Under the pieces are notes generated by a model. The model did not search any database, was not told the DNA's origin, and saw only the letters and a list, made by a program, of their open reading frames with translations. This document shows positions 57,291 to 64,000 of a stretch of DNA of 64,000 nt, piece after piece. Source of the stretch: Desulfovibrio sp. (GTDB lineage: Bacteria; Desulfobacterota; Desulfovibrionia; Desulfovibrionales; Desulfovibrionaceae). Position 1 is the first letter of the stretch; each line of letters starts with the position of its first letter. The translations under genes and the position numbers were made by a program. Location: assembly GCF_034006445.1 (NCBI RefSeq), contig NZ_JAVESS010000001.1, forward strand, positions 496,001 through 560,000, read 5' to 3'.

Positions 57291-57443
57291 ATGTGTGAGT
57301 GGTATCAAAAATTAGAGGTCATATTGTTCTTTTTGGGGATGGTGCTTTTTATTTTCGTTTCAATATATCTTGGAATAGAAGAGGAAAAAAGAAAAAATGA
57401 AAGATTTAAAACCCCTTCATTGATATTTAATTATAAGCGCTAA
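57291..57443 (+). CDS. Single-helix membrane protein, 50 residues
   Basis: One clear transmembrane helix (VILFFLGMVLFIFVSIYLGI) followed by a basic/acidic tail (EEEKRKNERFK). AGAGGG about 6 bases before the ATG at 57291. Plus-strand gene enclosed between two leftward membrane-protein genes, ending 3 bases before the next stop. Low GC. Unknown role. Confidence 0.5.
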   Translation: MCEWYQKLEVILFFLGMVLFIFVSIYLGIEEEKRKNERFKTPSLIFNYKR

Positions 57444-57446
57444 TTC

Positions 57447-57962
57447 TCATTGTAGCGCTGGAAATGAACAGTATATAGCCCTCAAAAAACACCCTACCGA
57501 TGCACACCAGAACAAACAAGCGGAACAACTTAGCGCATTTCCTAGTATGGCAGATTTTATTTTAGGCTTGTCCGTTAGGGACATGTCTTCTTTCATAACA
57601 CGCTGGATACTATTAAAATAAAAAGAAATTTCTTCGTTTACGTTTCGGTCAAAAGCTGCGGAGTAGGCGCGCTGAGCAAGATATGAAACCCCTCCACACA
57701 ATACTGCCAATATAGCACCCCATGCACATCCCATAAGAGATCCAATTCCAGTGCTGCCGAGTTTTTCCAAGTGTGAAAATATTGCAATACCGGCCATTCC
57801 GTTCAGTAAAAAGGCACCATTTATAGCGATTTTTGAATAGTCGATAATAGCAGAAAAATGAGCAAGTCTAATATTGTAAGCGGCTTTTGATATTGCCATT
57901 ACATTTTCTTGGTGAAGGTCAAGCCAAGCTTTTTTATAATCAAATCGTTGAGAGTCTGGCAT
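57447..57962 (-). CDS. Phage membrane protein of unknown function
   Basis: 171 residues from the ATG at 57962 (GGAGG 7 bases upstream; a GTG at 57968 is too close to it). Helical amphipathic N-terminus (~1-45), two or three transmembrane helices (AINGAFLLNGMAGIAIFS; GCAWGAILAVLCGGVSYLA; SCLFWCASVGCFL), with a soluble helical segment before the last. AT-rich; no family recognised. Lies 65 bases downstream of the repressor gene and may be cotranscribed with it. Confidence 0.65.
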   Translation of the reverse strand: MPDSQRFDYKKAWLDLHQENVMAISKAAYNIRLAHFSAIIDYSKIAINGAFLLNGMAGIAIFSHLEKLGSTGIGSLMGCAWGAILAVLCGGVSYLAQRAYSAAFDRNVNEEISFYFNSIQRVMKEDMSLTDKPKIKSAILGNALSCSACLFWCASVGCFLRAIYCSFPALQ

Positions 57963-58027
57963 GCGCACACCTCCAATTCTATCTTAATACCCCACCAGCA
58001 CCCAGGCCACAGCCTCCAGCTCACTGC

Positions 58028-58384
58028 TCAATTTTTGTAGGCAGAGCCATTTTCCTCAGATCCGATTTCCGCCGAGTGTGGGATCTGCATCTTTTTTTCG
58101 GACGCGACATTTTTTGCGCATTCAAAAGTTGTTTCAAGTGCCTTGCTCTGTACGGCTCCACAGAGATCCGTAATGGACACCCCCATAGCACACGCCAAAT
58201 CGTAAGCATCTCGAACAGAAAGCTCTTGAGGCGGATCCCCATTTCGAATTTTCCGCCACTTCGTTCCCGCATCTTTTCGTTGCGTCCAAGCTTTTTCCGC
58301 CAAAGGTTTAGCCTTAATTCCTTTTTTCAAGGAAATTTCGCTTATTAGCTCCACGAGAGCGCGTTCAAATTGAAATCCGTTCAT
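58028..58384 (-). CDS. Prophage repressor, helix-turn-helix
   Basis: 118 residues. The N-terminal ~75 residues form a Cro/C1-type fold (AKPLAEKAWTQRKDAGTKWRKIRNGDPPQELSVRDAYDLACAMGVSITDL), followed by a short hydrophilic tail with no LexA-type protease domain. It is divergent from the Cro-like gene across a 96-base gap carrying the second operator pair. Too short for SOS self-cleavage, so induction probably uses an antirepressor or similar. Confidence 0.75.
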   Translation of the reverse strand: MNGFQFERALVELISEISLKKGIKAKPLAEKAWTQRKDAGTKWRKIRNGDPPQELSVRDAYDLACAMGVSITDLCGAVQSKALETTFECAKNVASEKKMQIPHSAEIGSEENGSAYKN

Positions 58385-58403
58385 GAAGTTACCGTACAGC
58401 AGG

Positions 58404-58460
58404 GTAAGAGATTATCAATTGGCCAATTTGCCCGTTGATTGATAGGCTATAATCTCTTAT
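58404..58460. promoter_or_regulatory. Operator-like inverted pair with TATAAT, OR-like
   Basis: GTAAGAGATTAT (58404-58415) faces ATAATCTCTTAT (58449-58460); 11 of 12 positions match as inverse copies. A perfect 12-base palindrome, aattggccaatt, sits at 58417-58428. TATAAT at 58448-58453 is the probable -10 of the rightward promoter and overlaps the right copy, so a bound repressor would block it. No good -35 is seen. Confidence 0.65.
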
Positions 58461-58480
58461 CATGCCGCCAGAGGTAGAAA

Positions 58481-58702
58481 ATGAATATCCAGGATGCATT
58501 TACAACTCTTGCACAATTTTATGGATCCCACTCAATGGCTGCATCAGAACTTGGGTTCAGCAGGGACCATTACCGCGCCATGCGCAATGGCCGGGCAAAC
58601 GTGCCTGCGCGCACGGCAAACCTCATTTTGCTTAAAGCTCAAGAACTTCAAGCACCCCCTGCCACGTCACCCGCACCGGCTGCTCAGGAAGTAGCGCAGT
58701 GA
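58481..58702 (+). CDS. Cro-like helix-turn-helix regulator
   Basis: 73 residues; AGAGGT upstream. The first 55 residues make a Cro/C1-like unit (AFTTLAQFYGSHSMAASELGFSRDHYRAMRNGRANVPARTANLILLKAQEL), then an Ala/Pro-rich tail. First gene of the rightward operon, divergent from the repressor. Confidence 0.7.
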   Translation: MNIQDAFTTLAQFYGSHSMAASELGFSRDHYRAMRNGRANVPARTANLILLKAQELQAPPATSPAPAAQEVAQ

Positions 58703-58874
58703 GCAGCGCCGCGGCGTGTCCCACTGCCCGCTCCACTGCTGCGACCTCGCCCATTTCCTTGGGGTAGCTGCGGTACAGGGGCTCGGGAAGCAGAGGCGTA
58801 ACTACGGTCACAAGCAGATGGTTGTGCTTTGGCGTGATGCTGGCGCGGAAGATTAAAGTGGCGGTCTTTACCAT
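58632..58874 (-). CDS. Possible antisense phage gene
   Basis: 80 residues with normal composition (TATLIFRASITPKHNHLLVTVVTPLLPEPLYRSYPKEMGEVAAVERAVGHAAALLTALLPEQ), in a stretch (58703-58916) where the plus strand has no gene. It has no Shine-Dalgarno, and its end overlaps the Cro-like gene convergently by 71 bases. Coding-like third-position GC supports it. Confidence 0.45.
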   Translation of the reverse strand: MVKTATLIFRASITPKHNHLLVTVVTPLLPEPLYRSYPKEMGEVAAVERAVGHAAALLTALLPEQPVRVTWQGVLEVLEL

Positions 58875-58916
58875 GAGAACAGATTACATTCATGCAATTC
58901 AGTGGGTAACGATATT

Positions 58917-59336
58917 ATGGGCAAGGAAATTTCACAGTCTGACGTAATGCGAGCCTTCCTGAGCATGTCGCTGGACTACGGGCAGGAGCTTATGGCCGGG
59001 AAGCTGGACATTAAGGTCTCTACCCTTTCCAACAAGGTGCAGCCTTACAATCATGCAGAGCGCAGGCACTTTTTGAATCTGTGGGAAGCCGACGACATGC
59101 TGAGTTTGAGCGGCGACATGCGGCCACTTGAACTGATGGCGGCCCGACACGGCTTTGCACTTTTGCCTCTTAAGGCAACGCCGGACGCGCCAACGCTCGA
59201 TGCTGAGAAACTGCAAGATTACATCGCAATCACTGAATGCCACGCCGAAGAGGATCCCATAAAGCGCGTCTACAAGCTAAATGCGGCCATACGCGAACTC
59301 ATGGAAACAGACGCTAAGCGAAAGGAGGGAGAATAG
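58917..59336 (+). CDS. Phage CII-like regulatory protein
   Basis: 139 residues from the ATG at 58917 (a GTG at 58902 is also in frame). SQSDVMRAFLSMSLDYGQELMAGKLDIKVSTLSNKVQPYNHAERRHFLNLWEADDMLSL resembles the phage regulatory CII-type family, with a helix-turn-helix near residues 25-50. The second half is a helical domain. Follows the Cro-like gene, as expected for an early activator. Confidence 0.65.
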   Translation: MGKEISQSDVMRAFLSMSLDYGQELMAGKLDIKVSTLSNKVQPYNHAERRHFLNLWEADDMLSLSGDMRPLELMAARHGFALLPLKATPDAPTLDAEKLQDYIAITECHAEEDPIKRVYKLNAAIRELMETDAKRKEGE

Positions 59337-59337
59337 C

Positions 59338-59667
59338 ATGGACACCCGCACCCGAAAAAAATACCTGCAGGCGGCGCGCGTCATGCTGCACTTGCTGGAA
59401 GGCCATCACTCACGGCTGCCCAAGGGCAAGACGCTGCAAGATGCTTTGGCCGACGGCATAGCCGCCGCTCAGGCTTTGAGCTTTGATGCCGTGGGCAGGG
59501 AAGAACGAGCCAGGGGCGCAGCGGAAGCCGCAGCGCGATTTGAAGTGCTGCGGGCACTGCCTGTTCCAGCACCGCAGCCAATAGGCCGTGGCATCGAGGC
59601 GTTGTATGTGCCCATTCCCGCGCCGTCATGCGGCATTGAAAGAAGCTTGCCCAGGGGGGACCAATGA
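59338..59667 (+). CDS. Small phage protein of unknown function
   Basis: 109 residues from the ATG at 59338 (GGAGG just upstream, inside the end of the CII-like gene). The first half is basic and helical (RKKYLQAARVMLHLLEGHHSRLPKGKTLQDALADGIAAA). The middle is Ala/Arg-rich and the end Pro-rich. No motif. Stop overlaps the next start by ATGA. Confidence 0.6.
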   Translation: MDTRTRKKYLQAARVMLHLLEGHHSRLPKGKTLQDALADGIAAAQALSFDAVGREERARGAAEAAARFEVLRALPVPAPQPIGRGIEALYVPIPAPSCGIERSLPRGDQ

Positions 59668-60641
59668 ACATCCCCCTGATTGTAGGCAGAGAAAACGTGA
59701 AGCACGTTGTTTCCGTTAGCGGCGGCAAGGATTCAGGGGCCACTTATCTTGAAGCCTTGGAACGAACCGAGGGTGACTTTATCGCTCTTTGCGCGGACAC
59801 CGGCAACGAACACCCTGAAACGCTGGAATATGTGTCCAGGTTACATGAGCGCACAGGCGGGCCAAAAGTCCAGATCATCAAGGCTGATTTTACGGCACAG
59901 CTTGAAAGGAAAAAACGATTTTTAGAATCCGGTAAAGCTGTGAGCCGCACAAAGAACCCATGGTCACCAGCGCGAGTAGACCAGGTCCTCGCTCATGGCT
60001 TAAAACCCACCGGCATTCCATTTCTGGATCTTTGTTGCTCAAAGGGTTTTTTCCCTGCGAGAAATTCTGCATTTTGCTCTCAATCATTAAAGAGGCTTTC
60101 AAATCTTTCATTGGTTCAACAGCCGCTGATAGACTCAGGATTCCATGTTTGGAGTTGGCAGGGAATACGCGCTGAGGAATCCGCAAAGCGTGCTTGTTAT
60201 CCGATGTGGGAACCGTCACCAGATACTGAAGGCATGACGATTTATCGCCCACTAATGGGGTGGACTCTTGCCGATGTCATCGCCAAGCATAAACACCATG
60301 GGCTTAAGCTCAATCCTCTCTATGGCATGGGATTTGAACGAGTAGGCTGCCTCCCTTGTATCAATTCATCCAAAAAAGACATCCGGCTTGTAGCGAAATT
60401 GTTCCCTTGGGCAATTGAAAAAATTCGCCAGTGGGAAAATGAAGTCAGAGCCGTATCCCGATTGCAGGTTTCAACCTTTTTTCATCAAGACACTACCCCT
60501 GGGGCGTCTGGCCCGACCCAGATTGATGAGGTTGTTCGATGGTCGCGCACCAGGCATGGCGGCAAGCAATATGACCTGCTTGTGTATGCCGACCAAAGCA
60601 TTTCTGACGTTTGCATTTACGCAGGGGGGTTGTGCGAATGA
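59664..60641 (+). CDS. PAPS-reductase/ATP-pyrophosphatase-like phage protein
   Basis: 325 residues. The PP-loop SGGKDSGATYL (~19-29) marks the N-type ATP-pyrophosphatase fold of CysH, CysD and DndC. It is followed by ALCADTGNEHPETLEYV and WSWQGIRAEESAKRA. Cysteines C-C (DLCCSKG) and the pair GCLPCINSSKKDIR could ligate an Fe-S cluster. Not an ordinary assimilatory CysH: no ECGLH tail and the phage setting. Substrate may be DNA, tRNA or a nucleotide. Overlaps the methyltransferase-like gene by 4 bases. Confidence 0.75.
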   Translation: MNIPLIVGRENVKHVVSVSGGKDSGATYLEALERTEGDFIALCADTGNEHPETLEYVSRLHERTGGPKVQIIKADFTAQLERKKRFLESGKAVSRTKNPWSPARVDQVLAHGLKPTGIPFLDLCCSKGFFPARNSAFCSQSLKRLSNLSLVQQPLIDSGFHVWSWQGIRAEESAKRACYPMWEPSPDTEGMTIYRPLMGWTLADVIAKHKHHGLKLNPLYGMGFERVGCLPCINSSKKDIRLVAKLFPWAIEKIRQWENEVRAVSRLQVSTFFHQDTTPGASGPTQIDEVVRWSRTRHGGKQYDLLVYADQSISDVCIYAGGLCE

Positions 60642-61207
60642 CCCGTCGCATCATTTCACTCTGCGATTATACGGGAAACTGGTCTCGTCCATACGTCGAA
60701 TCTGGGTATGACGTCGTACGTGTTGATCTGCAGCATGGCGGTGATATCCGGCTACTTCAGAAGGACACCTCGCCCGTACATGGCATTCTCGCAGCCCCCC
60801 CCTGCACCTGCTTCGCTTCATCCGGCGCTCGTTGGCAGCGGACGGATGCAGACATGGTCGAAGCGCTATCTGTAGTCGATGCCTGCATCAGGCTGGCATG
60901 GGCGCACAGGGGCACACTACATTGGTGGGCGCTAGAAAATCCTGTCGGCAAGCTTGTTCGGTACCTTGGCAAGCCACTTATGCGATTCAACCCATGCGAC
61001 TACGGAGATCCGTACACAAAGCGCACATGCCTGTGGGGCCAGTTCACACCGCCCCTGCCGCTCATACTTGGCAAAATTTTGAGCGTTTCGCCAACAGAAG
61101 GCAGCAAAATGCATACTCAGTATGGCGGCAGATCTCAGGCAACCAAAAATGCCAGAAGCGCCACTCCATTGGGCTTCGCTCGGGCTTTTTTTGATGCAAA
61201 TCAATAA
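60638..61207 (+). CDS. Minimal C5-cytosine-methyltransferase-like protein
   Basis: 189 residues. Motif I-like SLCDYTGNWSRPYVESGYDVVRVDL, then the catalytic loop AAPPCTCFASSGARW with the PPC cysteine, and ENPVGKL for the ENV motif. No target-recognition domain or C-terminal motifs are visible, so it is about half the length of a working C5 methylase. It may methylate with a partner, modify a free nucleotide, or be reduced. Start overlaps the stop of the PP-loop gene. Confidence 0.65.
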   Translation: MTRRIISLCDYTGNWSRPYVESGYDVVRVDLQHGGDIRLLQKDTSPVHGILAAPPCTCFASSGARWQRTDADMVEALSVVDACIRLAWAHRGTLHWWALENPVGKLVRYLGKPLMRFNPCDYGDPYTKRTCLWGQFTPPLPLILGKILSVSPTEGSKMHTQYGGRSQATKNARSATPLGFARAFFDANQ

Positions 61208-61219
61208 TGGAGAAAGTCC

Positions 61220-61483
61220 ATGGACATCACAAAATTAAATCCTCGCAATGTCATCCGAGCAATAACCCTCTGTCGCCCGTATGCCGTCGTCTATTGCGCC
61301 AAAAACTCCGACGGGTGGCTTGTGCAGTATCCCGACAAGGCCGAGCCGGAATTGATGGAAAAAAAATCATTCGACCGCAAATTCTGTCTTGAATCAGACT
61401 GCCCGCCCAGGGTGAAAGAACTCTTTAGCGGAATACAGACATTCAGCCAGTGGCGGCGTGCGTTAACCGCCGGGAGAGATTAA
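61220..61483 (+). CDS. Small phage protein of unknown function
   Basis: 87 residues; GGAGAAAG upstream of the ATG. A compact beta-like core (ITLCRPYAVVYCAKNSDGWLVQYPDK) with a basic end. No motif recognised. Its stop overlaps the next start by one base. Confidence 0.55.
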   Translation: MDITKLNPRNVIRAITLCRPYAVVYCAKNSDGWLVQYPDKAEPELMEKKSFDRKFCLESDCPPRVKELFSGIQTFSQWRRALTAGRD

Positions 61484-62628
61484 TGAATACTGACATTCGC
61501 CTCTCTGTGGGCTTCTGGCAGCACCCAAAGACGCGCAAGACGGCAAAACGCCTTGGGCTTGAAGGGATTCGCGCACTGCAAATCCTGTGGTCATGGGCTG
61601 CGCAAAACCGCCCAGACGGCAATCTTTCCAGCCTGGATTGGGAAGACATTGAAATGGCTGCGGACTGGCAGGGAGAAGAGAAAGCCTTCTTTGATTATTG
61701 CCTGGGCGTCTGGATTGATGAAGTTGCCGGGAGCTACGCTCTACATGATTGGAAGGATCACAACTCATGGGCCAGTGAGGCTGATGAGCGTTCAGACAAG
61801 GCAAGGTTTTCACGCCTGGCCACCGCAAACCGCGAAGCTTACGACAAGCTGAAAGCTGTGGGTATCAACGCCATCAGCAAGGAAGAATATGACCGACTGA
61901 CGACCGTTCAACGACCGCCTGACGACCGTCAGACGACCGTGGCGCGTTCGTCCCACGTCACGCCGACTCCTGCTCCTTCTCCTGCTCTTACGCATAAAGA
62001 CAAAGAGAGGGGGGATAGCGCGCACGCGCACGTAGCACCTTTCGTGCCAGAAATACCCCCGGAACAGTTTCAGGGTGACATTGACGACTTGAGCCCGGCA
62101 GAATCGGGAAGTGCTGTACTCGTCCAGCCTTTTTCGGAGCCACCAGCAGATGTATCACAGAGCACAGGGCCGAAACGCACAGACTGCCCGAGCAAAGGCC
62201 ATCCGCAGTGGCGGGCATTCATGTCCTGCTGGCAGGTCTACCCCGTACAGCAAGGTCAAGAGGCGGCTTGGCGTGAGTGGATGCGGCTGCATTGCAACGG
62301 AACATTGCCGGATGTGTACGCCGTCAGAGATGCAATCCTGACCCTCGCGCAAGAGGACAGCCGATGGCAGCGCGGCAAAATTCCGAACATGGCAAAGTGG
62401 CTTAATGGCAAGGGCTGGAACGACACGCCGTTTGTTGAACCGGCACAGCAAGCCAGGGATGGGCCGCCGGTGGCCAGAACACAGGCGCAACGTAACAGGC
62501 AGAATCTTGAAGGCATGGCGGCGTTTGTGAGAGCCGCAGACAAGGAGCTTGAACATGGCTACGAAGCAGAGAATCTCAACGGAATTGGCGCGCATGGCCG
62601 TAGTTTACCAGCAGGCGTTGGGCGCTGA
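61483..62628 (+). CDS. Phage replication protein (initiator/DnaT-like)
   Basis: 381 residues. The N-terminal winged-helix unit (DIRLSVGFWQHPKTRKTAKRLGLEGIRALQILWSWAAQNRPDGNL) is the type seen in phage replication initiators. A Pro/Ser-rich linker (~150-250) follows, then a helical domain (WRAFMSCWQVYPVQQGQEAAWREWMRLH...IPNMAKWLNGKGWND) that resembles primosomal or DnaT-like C-terminal domains. Followed by a likely helicase-loader gene, which fits an O/P-like pair. Confidence 0.7.
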   Translation: MNTDIRLSVGFWQHPKTRKTAKRLGLEGIRALQILWSWAAQNRPDGNLSSLDWEDIEMAADWQGEEKAFFDYCLGVWIDEVAGSYALHDWKDHNSWASEADERSDKARFSRLATANREAYDKLKAVGINAISKEEYDRLTTVQRPPDDRQTTVARSSHVTPTPAPSPALTHKDKERGDSAHAHVAPFVPEIPPEQFQGDIDDLSPAESGSAVLVQPFSEPPADVSQSTGPKRTDCPSKGHPQWRAFMSCWQVYPVQQGQEAAWREWMRLHCNGTLPDVYAVRDAILTLAQEDSRWQRGKIPNMAKWLNGKGWNDTPFVEPAQQARDGPPVARTQAQRNRQNLEGMAAFVRAADKELEHGYEAENLNGIGAHGRSLPAGVGR

Positions 62629-62926
62629 CGAACTTAGGGCGCTCGTGGGCACATGGGCTGAGCTTTGCACCGACATTAGCGACGCAGAGTTTATAGCAGC
62701 GTGCATGTCTCACATGCGTAAATCCCGGTTCTTCCCCTGCCCTGCTGACGTGTTGCGTGAGTATGCGGAACGGCCTGTGAGGAACGCTTTGCCAGCGCTG
62801 CCGGAAGAACCGGAAGATAAAACGCCGCGGCTTGGAAGCCTGGTGCTTGACGCATTCCGTGGTAATCCCGAAGCCCGCGCAGCAGTTGAAAGCATGCGCC
62901 AGCGGACAGAGAGGGTCATGCAGTGA
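62555..62926 (+). CDS. Probable replisome organiser/helicase loader
   Basis: 123 residues from the ATG at 62555, overlapping the previous gene by 74 bases. Helical, with the SHMRKSRFFPCPADVLREYAE segment common in phage helicase loader or G39P-like proteins. The acidic end is Pro-rich. Its position right after the initiator supports replication, but the family call is by eye. Confidence 0.55.
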   Translation: MATKQRISTELARMAVVYQQALGADELRALVGTWAELCTDISDAEFIAACMSHMRKSRFFPCPADVLREYAERPVRNALPALPEEPEDKTPRLGSLVLDAFRGNPEARAAVESMRQRTERVMQ

Positions 62927-63348
62927 AAATCACCGTCAAAATCGTACCCAAGGCCCAGATGCGCGCCCGGCATGGCGTGGTGAATGGTTTTTCTCGGACG
63001 TACAAAGACAAGCGCCAGGTAGTCGAAGAAGAGGCGCTAATGGCCCTGCTCGGCCCATATCAGCCTGCTCAGCCCATGCAGGGGCAATTGCTCCTGGGTG
63101 TGAAGGCGTACATGCCGATTCCAGCCAGCAAGACAAAGACGTTCAAGACGTTGGCCAGAAAAGGCGTCGTGCGCCCCACCACAAAGCCCGACCTGGACAA
63201 CCTGTTGAAGCACGTCAAAGACTGCCTGTCCAAGCTGCGTTTCTGGGGTGATGACAAGCTTGTGGTGGGTTACCTGCCGCACACCGGGAAATACTACTCC
63301 GACGAACCACGTTGGGAGATTGAAATTCTGGAGTGCCCGCATGTTTGA
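62923..63348 (+). CDS. RusA family Holliday-junction resolvase
   Basis: 141 residues from a GTG at 62923 that overlaps the previous stop (GTGA). RusA features: RPTTKPDLDNLLKHVKDCLSKL..WGDDKLV with the catalytic aspartates, and basic residues K-x-R-x-Y upstream (SRTYKDKRQVVEEEA). Cuts four-way DNA junctions in phage recombination. Its last 8 bases overlap the next gene. Confidence 0.9.
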   Translation: MKITVKIVPKAQMRARHGVVNGFSRTYKDKRQVVEEEALMALLGPYQPAQPMQGQLLLGVKAYMPIPASKTKTFKTLARKGVVRPTTKPDLDNLLKHVKDCLSKLRFWGDDKLVVGYLPHTGKYYSDEPRWEIEILECPHV

Positions 63349-63541
63349 TTACGAATATCCAGCCCCGGTGGTTGTTGAGGCAGAGCCACGGCCAGTAAGG
63401 CTCGTTGGCGTCGGCGTCAAATTTGAGCGGACCCGGCGCATCACAGGCTATCTTGTGGGGACCTTGGACAGGTTCAACGATGCCAAGCGCGCAGAAGAAA
63501 GGGATCGCGTAAAGCATGGGCTGGGCCGGGAGGAAGTATGA
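63341..63541 (+). CDS. Small protein resembling an NrdD C-terminal tail
   Basis: 66 residues. An acidic, Val/Pro-rich start, then KFERTRRITGYLVGTLDRFNDAKRAEERDRVKH, which resembles the RVTGYL...N..K end of anaerobic ribonucleotide reductase (NrdD) subunits. The glycyl-radical and zinc-ligand Cys residues are absent, so it is not a reductase. Overlaps its neighbours by 8 and 4 bases. Confidence 0.45.
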   Translation: MFDYEYPAPVVVEAEPRPVRLVGVGVKFERTRRITGYLVGTLDRFNDAKRAEERDRVKHGLGREEV

Positions 63542-63759
63542 GTATGACGACTGAGCAACGACAGGCCCAGGTAAGCTATGTGCCGAAAATACTGCGCAAC
63601 ATGGCCGAAATCTGCGAAGAAATGGGCGTGGGCGAGAAGACCGTAAAGGTGTGGATCAAAAAAGGCGCGCCCATCGCTGTTGAAGGCGACGGGCGTAAGC
63701 TACGATATAGCGCAGAGATGGCTAGGCTTCAGGCGTGGAGGGAAGCCCCCATGCTATAG
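63538..63759 (+). CDS. Small helix-turn-helix phage protein
   Basis: 73 residues. NMAEICEEMGVGEKTVKVWIKKGAPIAVEGDGRKLRYSAEMARLQAW is a MerR/excisionase-like or Nu1-like winged-helix unit. Starts at ATG 63538 (or 63544). Last gene in the coupled early operon before the abrupt drop in GC. Confidence 0.65.
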   Translation: MSMTTEQRQAQVSYVPKILRNMAEICEEMGVGEKTVKVWIKKGAPIAVEGDGRKLRYSAEMARLQAWREAPML

Positions 63760-63764
63760 TGTCA

Positions 63765-64000
63765 CTAGCCTTCATCAATAAATTTTAGTTCTTCAAGTTT
63801 AATTAAAATTGCATCTATATTGTTTTTATTTTCGTGATATTTTTTATTCCTTGATGTAAAATCATTAGCATCAAGTTCTATTGATTTATAAATATTGTTA
63901 ATCTGCGCAATATATTTCTGAGCAAGTAGTGAGTTTTTAGAGTATAAAAATTGCTTTTTGCTATATAATATTGCTGTTCTATATTATTTTTTGCCAGCAA
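63765..64000 (-). pseudogene. AT-rich, frame-broken reading frame at the window edge
   Basis: Very AT-rich (about a quarter GC). One minus-strand frame reads KYIAQINNIYKSIELDANDF...NNIDAILIKLEELKFIDEG to a TAG at 63765, open back to a TAA near 63983, but with no start codon. A second frame continues LLAKNNIEQQYYIAKSNF from the window end. Joining the two needs a shift of one base near 63950. Possibly a decayed or wrongly sequenced gene. Confidence 0.35.

Noticed and set aside
1..64000. CRISPR arrays, rRNA operons, insertion sequences, ordinary tRNA genes
   Set aside because: No regularly spaced repeats, no rRNA-like sequence, no transposase and no cloverleaf-like stretch other than the tmRNA were seen by eye.

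Overview
The window is a piece of a Desulfovibrio-type chromosome (Desulfovibrionaceae, Desulfobacterota) with a prophage starting at about 46.28 kb. The taxonomic call rests on the tmRNA tag (ANNDYDYAYAA), the roughly 57% GC content, the giant activase/dehydratase fusion typical of anaerobes, and the general resemblance of the housekeeping proteins to Desulfovibrio homologues. It is an inference, because no database could be searched.

From 1 to 46.28 kb the genes are core chromosome, packed on both strands. From left to right: an Smr nuclease-like gene; mutS with a DUF1992 gene overlapping its end; a LapA-like membrane protein; a HIT hydrolase; a DHH-CBS-poly(A)-polymerase fusion with xerD; folK; a TRASH-like metal-binding membrane protein; a 1444-residue 2-hydroxyacyl-CoA dehydratase activator fusion; an M23 peptidase; pcm; an Mrp-type Fe-S carrier ATPase; a pgsA / small protein / ftsB-like / TPR operon; a lipoprotein; fbp; tsaD; trxA-trxB-bamD; a cation diffusion facilitator with a triplicated C-terminal domain; engB; efp-ftsK-lolA; rpsA-htrA; phosphoglucomutase; an RNA pseudouridine synthase; a two-gene RdgC; a dppBC pair; recN; a small unknown gene; and ssrA (tmRNA). 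Most operons end in clear rho-independent hairpins.

From 46.28 kb to the right edge lies the early half of a temperate phage. A P4-type integrase sits directly behind the 3' end of ssrA, the usual attachment target. A leftward block (47.6-55.4 kb) holds an AlpA-like regulator, an ASCH-like protein, a Gp37/DUF5131 protein, several cysteine-rich or tiny membrane proteins, DUF1351, RecT and a Cas4/RecB-like nuclease, which together form a single-strand-annealing recombination module. An immunity region (56.0-58.5 kb) holds a C1-like repressor, three unknown membrane proteins and two pairs of inverted operator-like sites resembling lambda OL and OR. A rightward block (58.5-63.8 kb) holds Cro-like and CII-like regulators, a PAPS-reductase-like ATP pyrophosphatase overlapping a minimal C5-methyltransferase-like gene, replication proteins, RusA and small proteins. 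Structural and lysis genes are not in view. The last 230 bases fall abruptly to very low GC and hold a frame-broken reading frame.

Most worth a second look: the paired operators; the ATP-pyrophosphatase/methyltransferase-like pair; the membrane-protein cluster beside the repressor; the split RdgC; the three-repeat transporter; the triple zinc-knuckle phage protein; and ftsK without a usable standard start codon.
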